In this document: positions 1 through 6,681 of the stretch, in pieces
How the letters are laid out: every line of letters starts with the position of its first letter
How positions within the stretch are numbered: position 1 is the stretch's first letter
Assembly (NCBI RefSeq): GCF_004138495.1
Contig: NZ_ML142869.1
Location: forward strand, 82,809-91,492
Direction of reading: 5' to 3'
DNA length: 8,684 nucleotides
Source: Phytoactinopolyspora endophytica
GTDB lineage: Bacteria; Actinomycetota; Actinomycetes; Jiangellales; Jiangellaceae
Notes under the pieces: generated by a model
Databases searched by the model: none
Seen by the model: only the letters and a program-made list of their open reading frames with translations
Told to the model about the DNA's origin: nothing
Translations under genes and position numbers: made by a program

Positions 1-370
1 GCTCGACCCAGACGGTCTGAGCGACTACCAGCCGACGCCGGGGGCACACGCCTATACGGCCTACGTCTCCTGGCTGGCCCTCAACGGCTCGGCTGCCGAC
101 GTCGCTATGGCCTTCCTCGCCAACTTGGACGCGTGGGGCACGAGCTGTAGCCGTACCGCCCAGGCGTTGCGATCCCAGTACGGCGCAGACGACACGGCGG
201 TCGGGTTCTTCGACTTCTTCGCGACGCCGCCGCCCGGGTTCGAGGAGCAGGCACACGCCGTGATCGATTCCGGCCTGCGTGCCGGCGGTTCCCCAGTGCG
301 TGCGAAGTCCGCGGCGCGTCTGCTCCAGGCCTACGAACTCATGTTCTGGGATGCGATCGCCGCAGCGTGA
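1..370 (+). CDS. TenA/PqqC-like (haem-oxygenase-fold) protein, C-terminal part
   Basis: The reading frame is open from base 2, so the gene begins before the window; 122 C-terminal residues and a TGA stop are present. The segment looks all-helical. It carries a PTPGAHAYTAY stretch (residues 11-21 of the fragment), a FFDFFATPPPGFEEQA block (69-84) and a closing LLQAYELMFWDAI (108-120). The last matches the family's terminal 'YE.MFWD' motif, in which the Glu (E112 here) is a conserved active-site residue of TenA thiaminases. TenA proteins hydrolyse thiamin breakdown products for salvage, but many actinobacterial relatives have no known substrate. The PCxWxY motif with the catalytic Cys of classical TenA is not obvious: the equivalent stretch reads FLANLDAWGTSC. 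The chemistry may therefore differ. The gene is convergent with the sirtuin gene. Family assignment is by motif only, without the N-terminal half. Confidence 0.72.
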   Translation, partial: LDPDGLSDYQPTPGAHAYTAYVSWLALNGSAADVAMAFLANLDAWGTSCSRTAQALRSQYGADDTAVGFFDFFATPPPGFEEQAHAVIDSGLRAGGSPVRAKSAARLLQAYELMFWDAIAAA

Positions 371-450
371 CGAGCTCCCGGTGGGGGGTCAGGCGCCGCG
401 GGGCGAGAAACCACGGGCTCAGCTCATGCCGACGTCACGGGGTTTCGGGA
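371..450. other. Convergent intergenic gap with imperfect inverted repeats
   Basis: Both flanking genes end here, so a transcription stop is expected. Two weak pairings are visible. Bases 372-384 (gagctcccggtgg) can pair with 411-425 (ccacgggctcagctc) with two bulges. Bases 407-412 (gaaacc) are complementary to 441-446 (ggtttc). They are mutually exclusive in part, and neither is followed by a T-run. A bidirectional terminator is possible but not demonstrated. Confidence 0.25.
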
Positions 451-1296
451 TCACATGGACGCGTATGCCTCGGCCAACGACCGCAGCACCGGCGAACAGC
501 CTCCGTCGACCTTCAGGGTGGCCAGGTCGTCCCCACGGCTCTCGCCACGGTTCAGGATCACCACCGGCTTGCCGTGCTTGGCCGCATGCTTCACGAAGCG
601 CAAGCCGGACATGACCGTCAGCGACGACCCCGCCACGAGCAGCGCCTCCGCCTGGTCCACGTATCCGTACGCTTCGAGGACCCGGGCCTTCGGCACGTTT
701 TCGCCGAAGTACACGATGTCCGGCTTCAGGACGCCGCCGCAGTACTCGCAGTCCGCCACCTGGAACTGCTCAGTGGACGCGATGACGGCGTCGGCGTCCG
801 GTGCGATCTCGATGTCCGCCACGTCTGCGGTGTACCCGGGGTTCAACACGGTCAGCCGCTCGGCCAGATGCTCACGGGTGATCACCCGGCCACAAGACAG
901 ACAGATCACCCGGTCGTACCGGCCGTGCAGGTCGATCAGTCGCCGGCTACCCGCCCCCTCGTGCAGCGTGTCGACGTTCTGTGTGATCAGGCCGCTCACC
1001 ACACCGATCGCTTCCAGACGGGCGAGTGCGCGATGACCGTCGTTGGGCTCGGTCCGGGCCATATGCTGCCAGCCCACATGGTTACGGGCCCAGTAATGGC
1101 GCCGGAACGCGAAGTCGCCCGTGAACTGCTGGTATGTCATCGGGTTGCGCGGCGGCGAGTCCGGCCCGCGATAGTCCGGGATCCCCGAGTCGGTGGAGAT
1201 CCCGGCACCCGTCAGTACGGAGATCGGCCCGGACCCGAGCGTGTCACGTATCTCTGCCGCCGCGGCCGCCGCGTCCTCGACCGCCACCATGTCCAT
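451..1296 (-). CDS. Sir2-family NAD-dependent protein deacylase, class II (SIRT4-like)
   Basis: Sirtuins use NAD+ to remove acyl groups from lysine, or transfer ADP-ribose, in the cytoplasm. The 281-residue protein has the full core: NAD-binding GAGIS (30-34) followed by GIPDYRGP, TQNVD (105-109), LHG with catalytic H124, zinc cysteines C132/C135 and C183/C186, and GSS (223-225) near the second NAD contact. Blocks such as RHYWARNHVGW, GSRRLIDLHGRYDRV, VLNPGY, GGVLKPDIVYFGE and ...SRGDDLATLK follow the pattern of mitochondrial SIRT4 (class II) rather than short bacterial CobB (class III). SIRT4-type enzymes favour unusual acyl groups or ADP-ribosylation; which applies here cannot be read from sequence. 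The GTG at 1302 opens the frame, but GAGG at 1307-1304 sits only 1 base from it and 7 bases from the ATG at 1296, so I chose 1296. The gene lies 39 bases downstream of the membrane-protein gene and may share its transcript. The family is near certain; the substrate is unknown. Confidence 0.95.
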   Translation of the reverse strand: MDMVAVEDAAAAAAEIRDTLGSGPISVLTGAGISTDSGIPDYRGPDSPPRNPMTYQQFTGDFAFRRHYWARNHVGWQHMARTEPNDGHRALARLEAIGVVSGLITQNVDTLHEGAGSRRLIDLHGRYDRVICLSCGRVITREHLAERLTVLNPGYTADVADIEIAPDADAVIASTEQFQVADCEYCGGVLKPDIVYFGENVPKARVLEAYGYVDQAEALLVAGSSLTVMSGLRFVKHAAKHGKPVVILNRGESRGDDLATLKVDGGCSPVLRSLAEAYASM

Positions 1297-1335
1297 CGTC
1301 ACGCCTCGAGGGTATGTGCTTGCAGATCAAGGTCA

Positions 1336-1764
1336 TCAATCCGTCTGCGCCCGTGCGCGCCGTTCTCGCAGGGCCGCCAGGCCCGCGACCAGGGCCACAA
1401 TCACGCCGGTGTACTGCACCAGGACGCCGACGAGGACCATACCGCTCTCCGGATCATTGAGGTTGTCCCTTCCAGCCGATACGGCCAGACCAGACACCAG
1501 TAAGAACAACGGAATGACGACGCCGGTCACGGGGCCCCACAGCCGCCGCCCCGCGACGACGAGGCCGACCCCGGCCAGCGAGAAGATCGCCGCCGAGCGC
1601 GCCGCCGGCGTCGATGTGTCGCCACCGAGCAGTTGCAGCGCAGCGCCGGCCGCGATCACCAGCATCGCGACGACGTTCACCTTTCCCGCAACGGTCAGCG
1701 CTGCCAGCATCGACCTCACCGACCGCGGCGAGTCTGGACCCGGGTCCACTCCGCGGGGCGTCAT
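1336..1764 (-). CDS. Small four-helix membrane protein linked to ABC-2 exporter
   Basis: A 142-residue protein with no family I can name. It has four likely transmembrane helices at about 29-47, 56-72, 76-97 and 109-132, a Pro/Asp/Ser-rich N-terminus and a positively charged tail (LRERRARA), which suggests cytoplasmic ends. The open frame extends much further upstream (to 1929), but that part overlaps the permease and is Arg/Gly-rich shadow sequence. The ATG at 1764 overlaps the permease stop as ATGA (1764-1761). That is the classic sign of translational coupling and explains the weak Shine-Dalgarno sequence. Tight coupling to the ABC ATPase and permease suggests an accessory or immunity-like component of the transporter, or simply a co-expressed membrane protein. 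No catalytic motif is seen. Confidence 0.82.
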   Translation of the reverse strand: MTPRGVDPGPDSPRSVRSMLAALTVAGKVNVVAMLVIAAGAALQLLGGDTSTPAARSAAIFSLAGVGLVVAGRRLWGPVTGVVIPLFLLVSGLAVSAGRDNLNDPESGMVLVGVLVQYTGVIVALVAGLAALRERRARAQTD

Positions 1765-2552
1765 GCCGTCACGTCCCGTCGCTGGAAGACCAGTCCCGCC
1801 ACGGTCATGAACAGCACCATGTAGCCGATGGAGCTGATCGCCGCCACGCCGGCGGTCACCTCGGGCCTGCCGCCTTCCGCCACGGCCTCGAGCAGCAGCC
1901 CAGGGAACACCTGCTGAGCTGTCGGCCATGGCCCGTAGAGGATGTGCTCGAACGGCATCGCCCAGGCGACGCCGACGGCGAGCGCCAGTGGCACCGACTT
2001 CAGCAGCATCGCCACCGTCATCCCGAACACGGCGTATCCCGTCATCCAGATGAGGATCATCCCGTAGTCGCCCAGGCCGGCCAGCAGGCCGTCAGCACTG
2101 ACCCACGCATCGGTCGAGATGTCGTACCCGGGTGCGATCACCAGGCCAGAGGTCCAGAAGACGATCGCGGTGAAGGCCAGCACACCCGCCGCGAAAGCCA
2201 GCGGCGCCAGCAGCTTCCCGGCCAGCAGCCGGAGCCGATGCGGCTGGCGCAGCAGCATCGTCCTATAGGTCCCGCGGGAGTACTCCACCGCGAAGACACC
2301 CACGAAAAGCACGAACACAAGCGAGCCGGCGAAGCTCGCCGTCCGCCGGAACAGCTCGGTGCCGCCGCCGGCCTCGGCCAGCCCTTCGACGGTCGTGGCA
2401 TAGTCGGCATCACCGGCCTCGGCCACCGGCGAGGCGTTGCCCATCACCAGTGCGGCGCCGCTGACCCCGACGACAAGCGCCAGGAGAAGCGTGACGGCGA
2501 CTGTTCGGGGCCGGGTGAACTTGACGAGCTCGGCACGGAAGGTGCGTATCAC
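1761..2552 (-). CDS. ABC-2 type transporter permease
   Basis: The 263-residue membrane subunit has six predicted helices (about 18-38, 71-90, 112-135, 160-182, 186-204 and 234-255). It has a basic amphipathic N-terminus (MIRTFRAELVKFTRPRT) and ends in FQRRDVTA, a closing pattern common in actinobacterial ABC-2/NatB-like permeases. The loop after helix 2 (EYSRGTYRTMLLRQPHRLRLLAGK) matches the conserved cytoplasmic coupling region of this family. The start is GTG at 2552, overlapping the ATPase stop as GTGA. AAGGAGAG at 2565-2558 puts its GGAG core 7 bases upstream. With the ATPase it should form an exporter, probably for a lipid-like, peptide or antibiotic substrate; the substrate cannot be read from sequence. 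A single half-size permease next to one ATPase suggests a homodimeric membrane part, unless the 142-residue protein contributes. Confidence 0.92.
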   Translation of the reverse strand: MIRTFRAELVKFTRPRTVAVTLLLALVVGVSGAALVMGNASPVAEAGDADYATTVEGLAEAGGGTELFRRTASFAGSLVFVLFVGVFAVEYSRGTYRTMLLRQPHRLRLLAGKLLAPLAFAAGVLAFTAIVFWTSGLVIAPGYDISTDAWVSADGLLAGLGDYGMILIWMTGYAVFGMTVAMLLKSVPLALAVGVAWAMPFEHILYGPWPTAQQVFPGLLLEAVAEGGRPEVTAGVAAISSIGYMVLFMTVAGLVFQRRDVTA

Positions 2553-3478
2553 GCGTTCTCTCCTTCGAGGATGCTGAGGTAACTGGACTCCAAAGTGGGT
2601 CGCCGCACTTCAAGCTCGGCGAGCACGATCCCAGACATCAGCGCGGCGTAGTTCAATTCGGCGGCCAGCTCACGGGGCTTTCGTCCCTCAACGGTGACCA
2701 GCAGCCCGTCGCCGTCCGGCCGGGGTTCAAGGCCTTCGGTCGTGACGACGTCGGCCAGAACCGTGAGATGGCCTGGGTCCAGCGGGGCGAGCATGATCGT
2801 GTCGGCCGTGCCGGTCCCGAACCCGGCCGAATCGCCGGCGTAGATGAGCTTTCCCTGGTCGATGATGATCAACCAGTCACAGACCTGCTCGAGCTCGCCG
2901 AGCAGGTGTGACGAGACGAGGACCGTGCGCTCCTCTGCCGCGATGCGGCCGATCAGAGCGCGCATCTCGGTTATCCCGACCGGGTCCAGCCCGTTGGTCG
3001 GCTCGTCCAGCACAAGCAGCTCCGGATCGCCGAGCAATGCCGCTGCGACGCCGAGACGCTGCTTCATCCCCAGCGAGTAGCCACGAAACCGGTCGTCAGC
3101 CCGATCGGACAGGCCGACGATATCGAGGATCTCCGGGATCCGGCTCTCGTCGTGCCCGGCCAGGCGCGCCATCGCGCGCAGGTTCTCCGCTCCGGTGAGT
3201 CCCGGCCAGAGTGCGGGCCCTTCGAGCAGCGCACCTACCCGATGCAGATAGCGGGCCGGGTTACGCACGGGCTCGTCGAGCACGGTCGCGTCCCCCGCCG
3301 TCGGCCTGACGAGGCCGAGCAGCATCGCCATCGTCGTCGTCTTGCCCGCTCCGTTGGGGCCGATGAACCCGACGACGGAGCCCTCCGGCACCTCGACAGT
3401 GAGCTCGTCTACGACGACGCGTTCGCCATAGCGTTTGGTCAGTCGGTCGGTCGCAATGACCGCAACGTTCTGTGTCAT
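2549..3478 (-). CDS. ABC transporter ATP-binding protein (NatA/DrrA/BcrA-like)
   Basis: A 309-residue cytoplasmic ATPase that powers the adjacent permease. All nucleotide-binding elements are present: Walker A GPNGAGKT (40-47), signature YSLGMKQR (134-141, the SLGMK variant usual for the drug/antibiotic exporter branch), Walker B LLVLDEP (154-160), D-loop NGLDP (162-166) and switch H191 in SSHLL. The Q-loop region reads ALLEGPALW, with Glu where Gln is typical, as in many BcrA-like proteins. About 80 C-terminal residues beyond the ATPase core (about 230-309) form the accessory domain seen in this branch, ending near TLESSYLSI. The ATG at 3478 has no good Shine-Dalgarno sequence; a hairpin-forming leader precedes it. 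The stop overlaps the permease GTG. The two-component genes upstream suggest regulated expression, as in bacitracin- or lantibiotic-type resistance modules. Confidence 0.94.
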   Translation of the reverse strand: MTQNVAVIATDRLTKRYGERVVVDELTVEVPEGSVVGFIGPNGAGKTTTMAMLLGLVRPTAGDATVLDEPVRNPARYLHRVGALLEGPALWPGLTGAENLRAMARLAGHDESRIPEILDIVGLSDRADDRFRGYSLGMKQRLGVAAALLGDPELLVLDEPTNGLDPVGITEMRALIGRIAAEERTVLVSSHLLGELEQVCDWLIIIDQGKLIYAGDSAGFGTGTADTIMLAPLDPGHLTVLADVVTTEGLEPRPDGDGLLVTVEGRKPRELAAELNYAALMSGIVLAELEVRRPTLESSYLSILEGENA

Positions 3479-3542
3479 GTTTCAAGACTCGGAGAGACGG
3501 GCTCCGATGTCGTCCGCCGAGTGACGACTCCTTGGCCTACGC
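3479..3542 (-). promoter_or_regulatory. Leader between regulator and ABC genes with two inverted repeats
   Basis: This 64-base gap holds two perfect short inverted repeats. TCGGAG (3489-3494) and CTCCGA (3502-3507) are separated by 7 bases. GTCGTC (3509-3514) and GACGAC (3523-3528) are separated by 8 bases. The first ends 10 bases before the ATPase ATG, where a ribosome site would be, and includes the only GGAG on the coding strand (3507-3502 region). They could be operators for the response regulator, an attenuator, or a translation-blocking hairpin. No convincing -10/-35 pair is seen. Confidence 0.35.
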
Positions 3543-4199
3543 TTATGGACGTACGAATCCCGACGTGTATACACGCACAACCAGCTGCGCACGGGTCCGT
3601 ACACCCAGCTTGGCCATCGCGCGGCTGACATGGGTACGCGCGGTCGCCGGGCTCATGTCGAGCTCAGCGGCGAGCTCGTCGTTGGACATCCCGAGCGCCA
3701 CGAGACCCACCACTTCCTGCTCGCGTTCGGTCAGCGCCCACATGGCCTGCGGTATCGTCTCCGCGCGTTTGGGCATGGAGGCGAACTCGGCGATCAGCCG
3801 CCGGGTCACCGACGGCGACAGGAGCGCCTCACCATGGGCGACCACCCGCACGGCACGAACGAGCTCCGCCGGCTGGGTGTGCTTGAGCAGGAAGCCGCTC
3901 GCGCCGGAGTGCAGCGCCTCGAAGACATACTCGTCGAGCTCGAACGTCGTGAGGATCAGGACTTTCACACCGCTCAGTTCAGTGTCCTCGACGATCCGCC
4001 GGGTGGCTTCCAACCCGTCGACCTTCGGCATCCGGATGTCCATCAGCACCACATCGGGACGGCGTGCCGAGATGACCTCGAGGACCTCGGCTCCGTCGCC
4101 GGCTACGCCGACCACCTCGATCTCGTCCTCATTGTCGAGGATCATCCCGAAACCCGCCCGTACCAGTGGCTGGTCGTCCGCGAGCACGACACTGATCAC
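3543..4199 (-). CDS. NarL/LuxR-family two-component response regulator
   Basis: The 218-residue length is typical of the family. The receiver domain (about 1-120) has acidic pocket D8/D9, phosphoacceptor D54 in VVLMDIRMP, switch T84/T85 and conserved K106 (GFLLKHTQ). The C-terminal LuxR helix-turn-helix runs from about 155 to 210 (LTEREQEVVGLVALGMSNDELAAELDMS..., ARTHVSRAMAKLGVRTR), so it is a DNA-binding transcriptional regulator. The frame is open to 4346 and has an ATG at 4214, but I chose the GTG at 4199. It overlaps the kinase stop as GTGA, GGGAGGGG (4212-4205) lies at proper spacing, and MISVVLADDQPLVRAG is the usual family N-terminus. It pairs with the overlapping kinase; the ABC genes just downstream are the natural target. 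Confidence 0.95.
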   Translation of the reverse strand: MISVVLADDQPLVRAGFGMILDNEDEIEVVGVAGDGAEVLEVISARRPDVVLMDIRMPKVDGLEATRRIVEDTELSGVKVLILTTFELDEYVFEALHSGASGFLLKHTQPAELVRAVRVVAHGEALLSPSVTRRLIAEFASMPKRAETIPQAMWALTEREQEVVGLVALGMSNDELAAELDMSPATARTHVSRAMAKLGVRTRAQLVVRVYTSGFVRP

Positions 4200-5362
4200 G
4201 ACTGCCCCTCCCATGCCGCGTGCACTCGGAACCCGCCGGTTGGTTTGGGTCCGGCTTCGAACCGGCCACCGGTCGACTCGACCCGTGACCGCATTCCGTG
4301 AATGCCGCTGCCGGTCCCCTTGGGCATGGGCACGAGAGGCGCGCAACCGCCGTCGTCACACACGTCGACGGTCATGCGGCGATCGCCGCCCACATCGATC
4401 GTCACCTGGACCTTCGCCGCTCCGGCATGGCGCATCACGTTGGTCAGCGACTCCTGCACGACGCGGTATGCGGCGGTGCCGATGGCAGGCGGCACCAACT
4501 CCGTCGGACCTTCCATCGAATACTCGACCTTGATCCCCGCGCTCTCCGCGGAGTCCGCGAGCTGCTGGACTCCGCCCAGCCCAGGGGCCGGAGCGCGCGC
4601 GGCACCGTCGTCGTCGTGAAGAACCGACAGCATCACCGCAAGCTCGTCGAGCACGTCGCCGCTCGCATGTCGGATCGCATCGAGCGCATCCTTGGCGGCA
4701 TGGGGCCGCCGCTCGATGACGTGGGAAGCCGCTCCGGCCTGGACATTGATCGTCGAGATGGCGTGGGCGACGCCGTCGTGCAGGTCGCGAGCGATCCGCA
4801 GCCGTTCCTCGGCGATCCGCCTGCGCGCCACCTCCTCACGGGAGTGCTCCAGATATCGTGCCCGTTCCTCGAGCTCGACCAGATGGGCGCGTCGGGTGCG
4901 CAGGGCGTCGCCGAGGAAGATCGCTGCGGCGGACCATCCCACCAGCACCATCAGCATGACGAGCCCGTCTACCCAGAGCGCGCTCAGGCCGAGGGTGATG
5001 CAGAGGGGCGTCGCTACCGCCAGCGTGGTCCGCCGATCCGTCAGCCGGCTCAGCGCCAGCAACGACAACCAGACCGTCCCGTAGATCGGCCCGTTGACGT
5101 ACCCGCTCAGGACGTAGACGCCGACGGCCAGGGTGGCGAAGACCGCAGTGCCTCGCGGCCACCTCCGACAGCAGGCCATCGCCGCGCCCGCCACCACGAT
5201 CAAGGCATACGCCTGCCAGTCGAGCGGCTCGTCCCGGGTTATCGACAGGTGCGCGGTCACCCCGACCACGAACACCGTGATGACGCCGGCCGCGGCAGAG
5301 TCGGCGTTCCATCCGAACGGGACCCGTGCGGGCCCACGCTCGGAACGGAAATCTGGCGTCAC
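4196..5362 (-). CDS. DesK/NarX-type sensor histidine kinase
   Basis: A 388-residue membrane kinase. The N-terminal half has several hydrophobic segments (about 22-40, 51-66, 72-92, 95-106, 112-130 and 132-152) and no large extracellular domain, so sensing probably occurs in or at the membrane. A coiled linker (155-190, rich in Arg/Glu) leads to the HisKA_3 dimerisation box ARDLHDGVAHAIS with phosphoacceptor H195. The HATPase_c domain has N-box VVQESLTNVMRHA (301-313), DVCDDGG (333-339) and GSGIHGMRSRVESTGG (351-366). It phosphorylates the response regulator whose gene overlaps its stop. The GTG at 5362 has no Shine-Dalgarno sequence, and a TAnnnT hexamer lies 7 bases upstream, so translation may be leaderless. 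Small intramembrane-sensing kinases beside ABC exporters often respond to cell-wall-active or membrane-active compounds; that role is inferred here from context. Confidence 0.94.
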   Translation of the reverse strand: MTPDFRSERGPARVPFGWNADSAAAGVITVFVVGVTAHLSITRDEPLDWQAYALIVVAGAAMACCRRWPRGTAVFATLAVGVYVLSGYVNGPIYGTVWLSLLALSRLTDRRTTLAVATPLCITLGLSALWVDGLVMLMVLVGWSAAAIFLGDALRTRRAHLVELEERARYLEHSREEVARRRIAEERLRIARDLHDGVAHAISTINVQAGAASHVIERRPHAAKDALDAIRHASGDVLDELAVMLSVLHDDDGAARAPAPGLGGVQQLADSAESAGIKVEYSMEGPTELVPPAIGTAAYRVVQESLTNVMRHAGAAKVQVTIDVGGDRRMTVDVCDDGGCAPLVPMPKGTGSGIHGMRSRVESTGGRFEAGPKPTGGFRVHAAWEGQS

Positions 5363-5369
5363 GGCGGCA

Positions 5370-5375
5370 ACGCTA
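5370..5375 (-). promoter_or_regulatory. Possible -10 element of a leaderless promoter for the kinase
   Basis: On the minus strand TAGCGT (fits TAnnnT) is followed by 7 bases and then the kinase GTG. That spacing would put the transcription start on the start codon, as in the leaderless transcripts common in Actinomycetota. No ribosome site precedes this GTG, which supports the idea. No good -35 hexamer is seen. Confidence 0.3.
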
Positions 5376-5386
5376 TTCAGAGATCA

Positions 5387-5424
5387 GGACGGAGGCGTCC
5401 GCCCTGCGCCGTACATCGACGTAC
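5387..5424. promoter_or_regulatory. Dyad elements upstream of the kinase gene
   Basis: Two symmetric elements lie upstream of the kinase start. GGACG-gagg-CGTCC (5387-5400) is a perfect 5-bp repeat with a 4-base centre. GTACATCGACGTAC (5411-5424) is a 14-base near-palindrome (12 of 14 positions symmetric). They are placed where an operator would be and could bind the cognate NarL-type regulator for autoregulation. No matching copy was seen before the ABC genes. Confidence 0.25.
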
Positions 5425-5453
5425 TGCAGGCTGCGTATGCGCCGCCCCTGTCC

Positions 5454-5503
5454 ACAGCGAGTCACCTTACGGTCGTTGGAGCGGCAGTAAGGTGACTCGC
5501 TGT
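5454..5503 (-). terminator. Perfect 17-bp inverted repeat, probable rsgA terminator
   Basis: The arms are ACAGCGAGTCACCTTAC (5454-5470) and GTAAGGTGACTCGCTGT (5487-5503), with a 16-base loop. The repeat begins 16 bases past the rsgA stop codon on the minus strand, ahead of the kinase gene. Neither side has a T-run, which is usual for actinobacterial stem-only terminators. It could instead be a repeated extragenic palindrome or a processing site. The stem is exact; the function is inferred. Confidence 0.6.
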
Positions 5504-5519
5504 CGTGGCAGTTCACGGT

Positions 5520-6674
5520 TCAATGGTTTCGGCCTCGGATTCGGTAGTGCTCGCGCAGCGCCTTCTCACGCTGCTTCCACAACGCCCTCTCCTGTCGCTG
5601 AAGCCGGGCGTCCGCGCGTCTGGCCTGATAGGCCGCCTCGCGGCCGAGCTTGCGCCAGCGGGCGAACCGATTCTCGTCGAGCTCGCCGTCGTCGATCGCG
5701 GCGAGGACGGCGCAGTCCGGCTCGGACGTGTGCGAGCAGTCCCGGAACCTGCATTGTTCGGCCAGCTCGTCGATCTCCGGGAACACCTCGGCGATCGCGT
5801 CGGCGTCAGCGACCAGACCGACCGCGCGGACGCCGGGCGTGTCGATCACCACGCCGCCGCCTGGCAGCACGATCAGCTCCCGATGCGTGGTGGTGTGCCT
5901 ACCTTTGCCGTCCCGGGCGCGGACCTCGTTGGTCGGCATCACCTCGGCGCCGGCAAGTGCGTTGACGAGTGTGGACTTGCCCGCGCCGGAAGGGCCGACG
6001 AACGTCATGGTCGTCTCGGGGCTGAGCCGCTCGCGCAGCTCCTCCAGCCCATCGTCGTCGGGCACGCTCACTGCGAGCACATCGACGCCGAAAGCGGCCC
6101 GGGCGATTTCCTCGCGCATGCCCTCCGGGTCGGGCACCAAATCGGCCTTGGTCAGTATGACGAGCGGTGTGGCGCCGCTCCCCCACGCCAGCACCAGCAG
6201 CCGTTCGATACGGCCGACGTCGGGCTCCGGGTCCAGATGCTCGACGATCACCACGAGATCGACGTTGGCGGCGACGACCTGGCCGTGGGATGTACGGTCG
6301 GCGCTGTCGCGCACGAGTGCTGTCCGTCGCGGCAGCACCGCGTCGAGAGTGATCCGGCCATCGGGCCAGTGCTGGATCGCCACCCAGTCGCCGGCGGCCG
6401 GGAAGCGCGAACGGTCAGCCGCGGCCGACGCCAGCACGTCGCCGCCGTACGTGGCCAGGACCTCGCCGTCCGCGGTAAGAACCTCGGCGCCGCCGCGCTC
6501 GACGCGGCTGACCCGTCCGAGGACGTGCGACCCGGCATAGGACTCGAACGCCTCGGCGACCTCGCCTGTCCGGTCATGGCTTGTTGGAAAAGGCAACACC
6601 TGTGCGCCGTCGGCGGCGGACGTCGTGCTCAGGCCTTGCGATGCATGGTGGTCGTGTTCGTGTGGATGAGACAT
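5520..6674 (-). CDS. rsgA: Ribosome small subunit-dependent GTPase A (RsgA/YjeQ)
   Basis: RsgA is a GTPase that checks and releases late 30S subunit assembly intermediates. The 384-residue protein has an OB-fold region (about 50-120) and the diagnostic circularly permuted GTPase order: G4 TKAD (175-178) before G1 GPSGAGKST (227-235), G2 TTTH (261-264) and G3 DTPG (278-281). The zinc site follows, C308-x4-C313-x-H315-x5-C321, then a basic C-terminal helix rich in Arg, Lys and Gln. The frame opens at a GTG at 6707, but GAAGG (6686-6682) stands 7 bases before the ATG at 6674, so I use the ATG. The N-terminus MSHPHEHDHH carries five His in ten residues, an unusual possible metal-binding extension. 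A strong hairpin follows the stop. A 71-base stretch (6405-6475) is repeated upstream near 7764 as a gene remnant. Confidence 0.96.
   Translation of the reverse strand: MSHPHEHDHHASQGLSTTSAADGAQVLPFPTSHDRTGEVAEAFESYAGSHVLGRVSRVERGGAEVLTADGEVLATYGGDVLASAAADRSRFPAAGDWVAIQHWPDGRITLDAVLPRRTALVRDSADRTSHGQVVAANVDLVVIVEHLDPEPDVGRIERLLVLAWGSGATPLVILTKADLVPDPEGMREEIARAAFGVDVLAVSVPDDDGLEELRERLSPETTMTFVGPSGAGKSTLVNALAGAEVMPTNEVRARDGKGRHTTTHRELIVLPGGGVVIDTPGVRAVGLVADADAIAEVFPEIDELAEQCRFRDCSHTSEPDCAVLAAIDDGELDENRFARWRKLGREAAYQARRADARLQRQERALWKQREKALREHYRIRGRNH
6405..6475 (-). repeat. Direct repeat, copy 1 (inside intact rsgA)
   Basis: This 71-base part of the RsgA OB-fold coding region (about residues 67-90, ADGEVLATYGGDVLASAA...) recurs at 7764-7834 in the same orientation with 68 of 71 bases identical and no gaps by eye. 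This is the source-like copy, since it lies in a complete gene. Confidence 0.9.
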
Positions 6675-6681
6675 GATGAGA

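Noticed and set aside
367..1503. 378-residue plus-strand open frame
   Set aside because: It is antisense to the sirtuin, Arg/His-rich, has no recognisable motif, and exists because high GC leaves few stops.
1765..1929. N-terminal extension of the membrane-protein frame
   Set aside because: It overlaps the permease in another frame, is Arg/Gly-rich, and the ATGA junction gives a better start at 1764.
1614..2582. 322-residue plus-strand open frame
   Set aside because: It is antisense to the permease and rich in Gln/His/Arg, with no domain pattern.
4200..4346. Longer response-regulator start at 4346 or at the ATG 4214
   Set aside because: The extra residues are low-complexity shadow of the kinase. 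The GTG at 4199 has a good SD, a GTGA overlap and the family's normal N-terminus.
4298..5965. 555-residue plus-strand open frame
   Set aside because: It is antisense to the kinase and rsgA, with Arg/Pro/His-rich composition typical of a GC-driven shadow frame.
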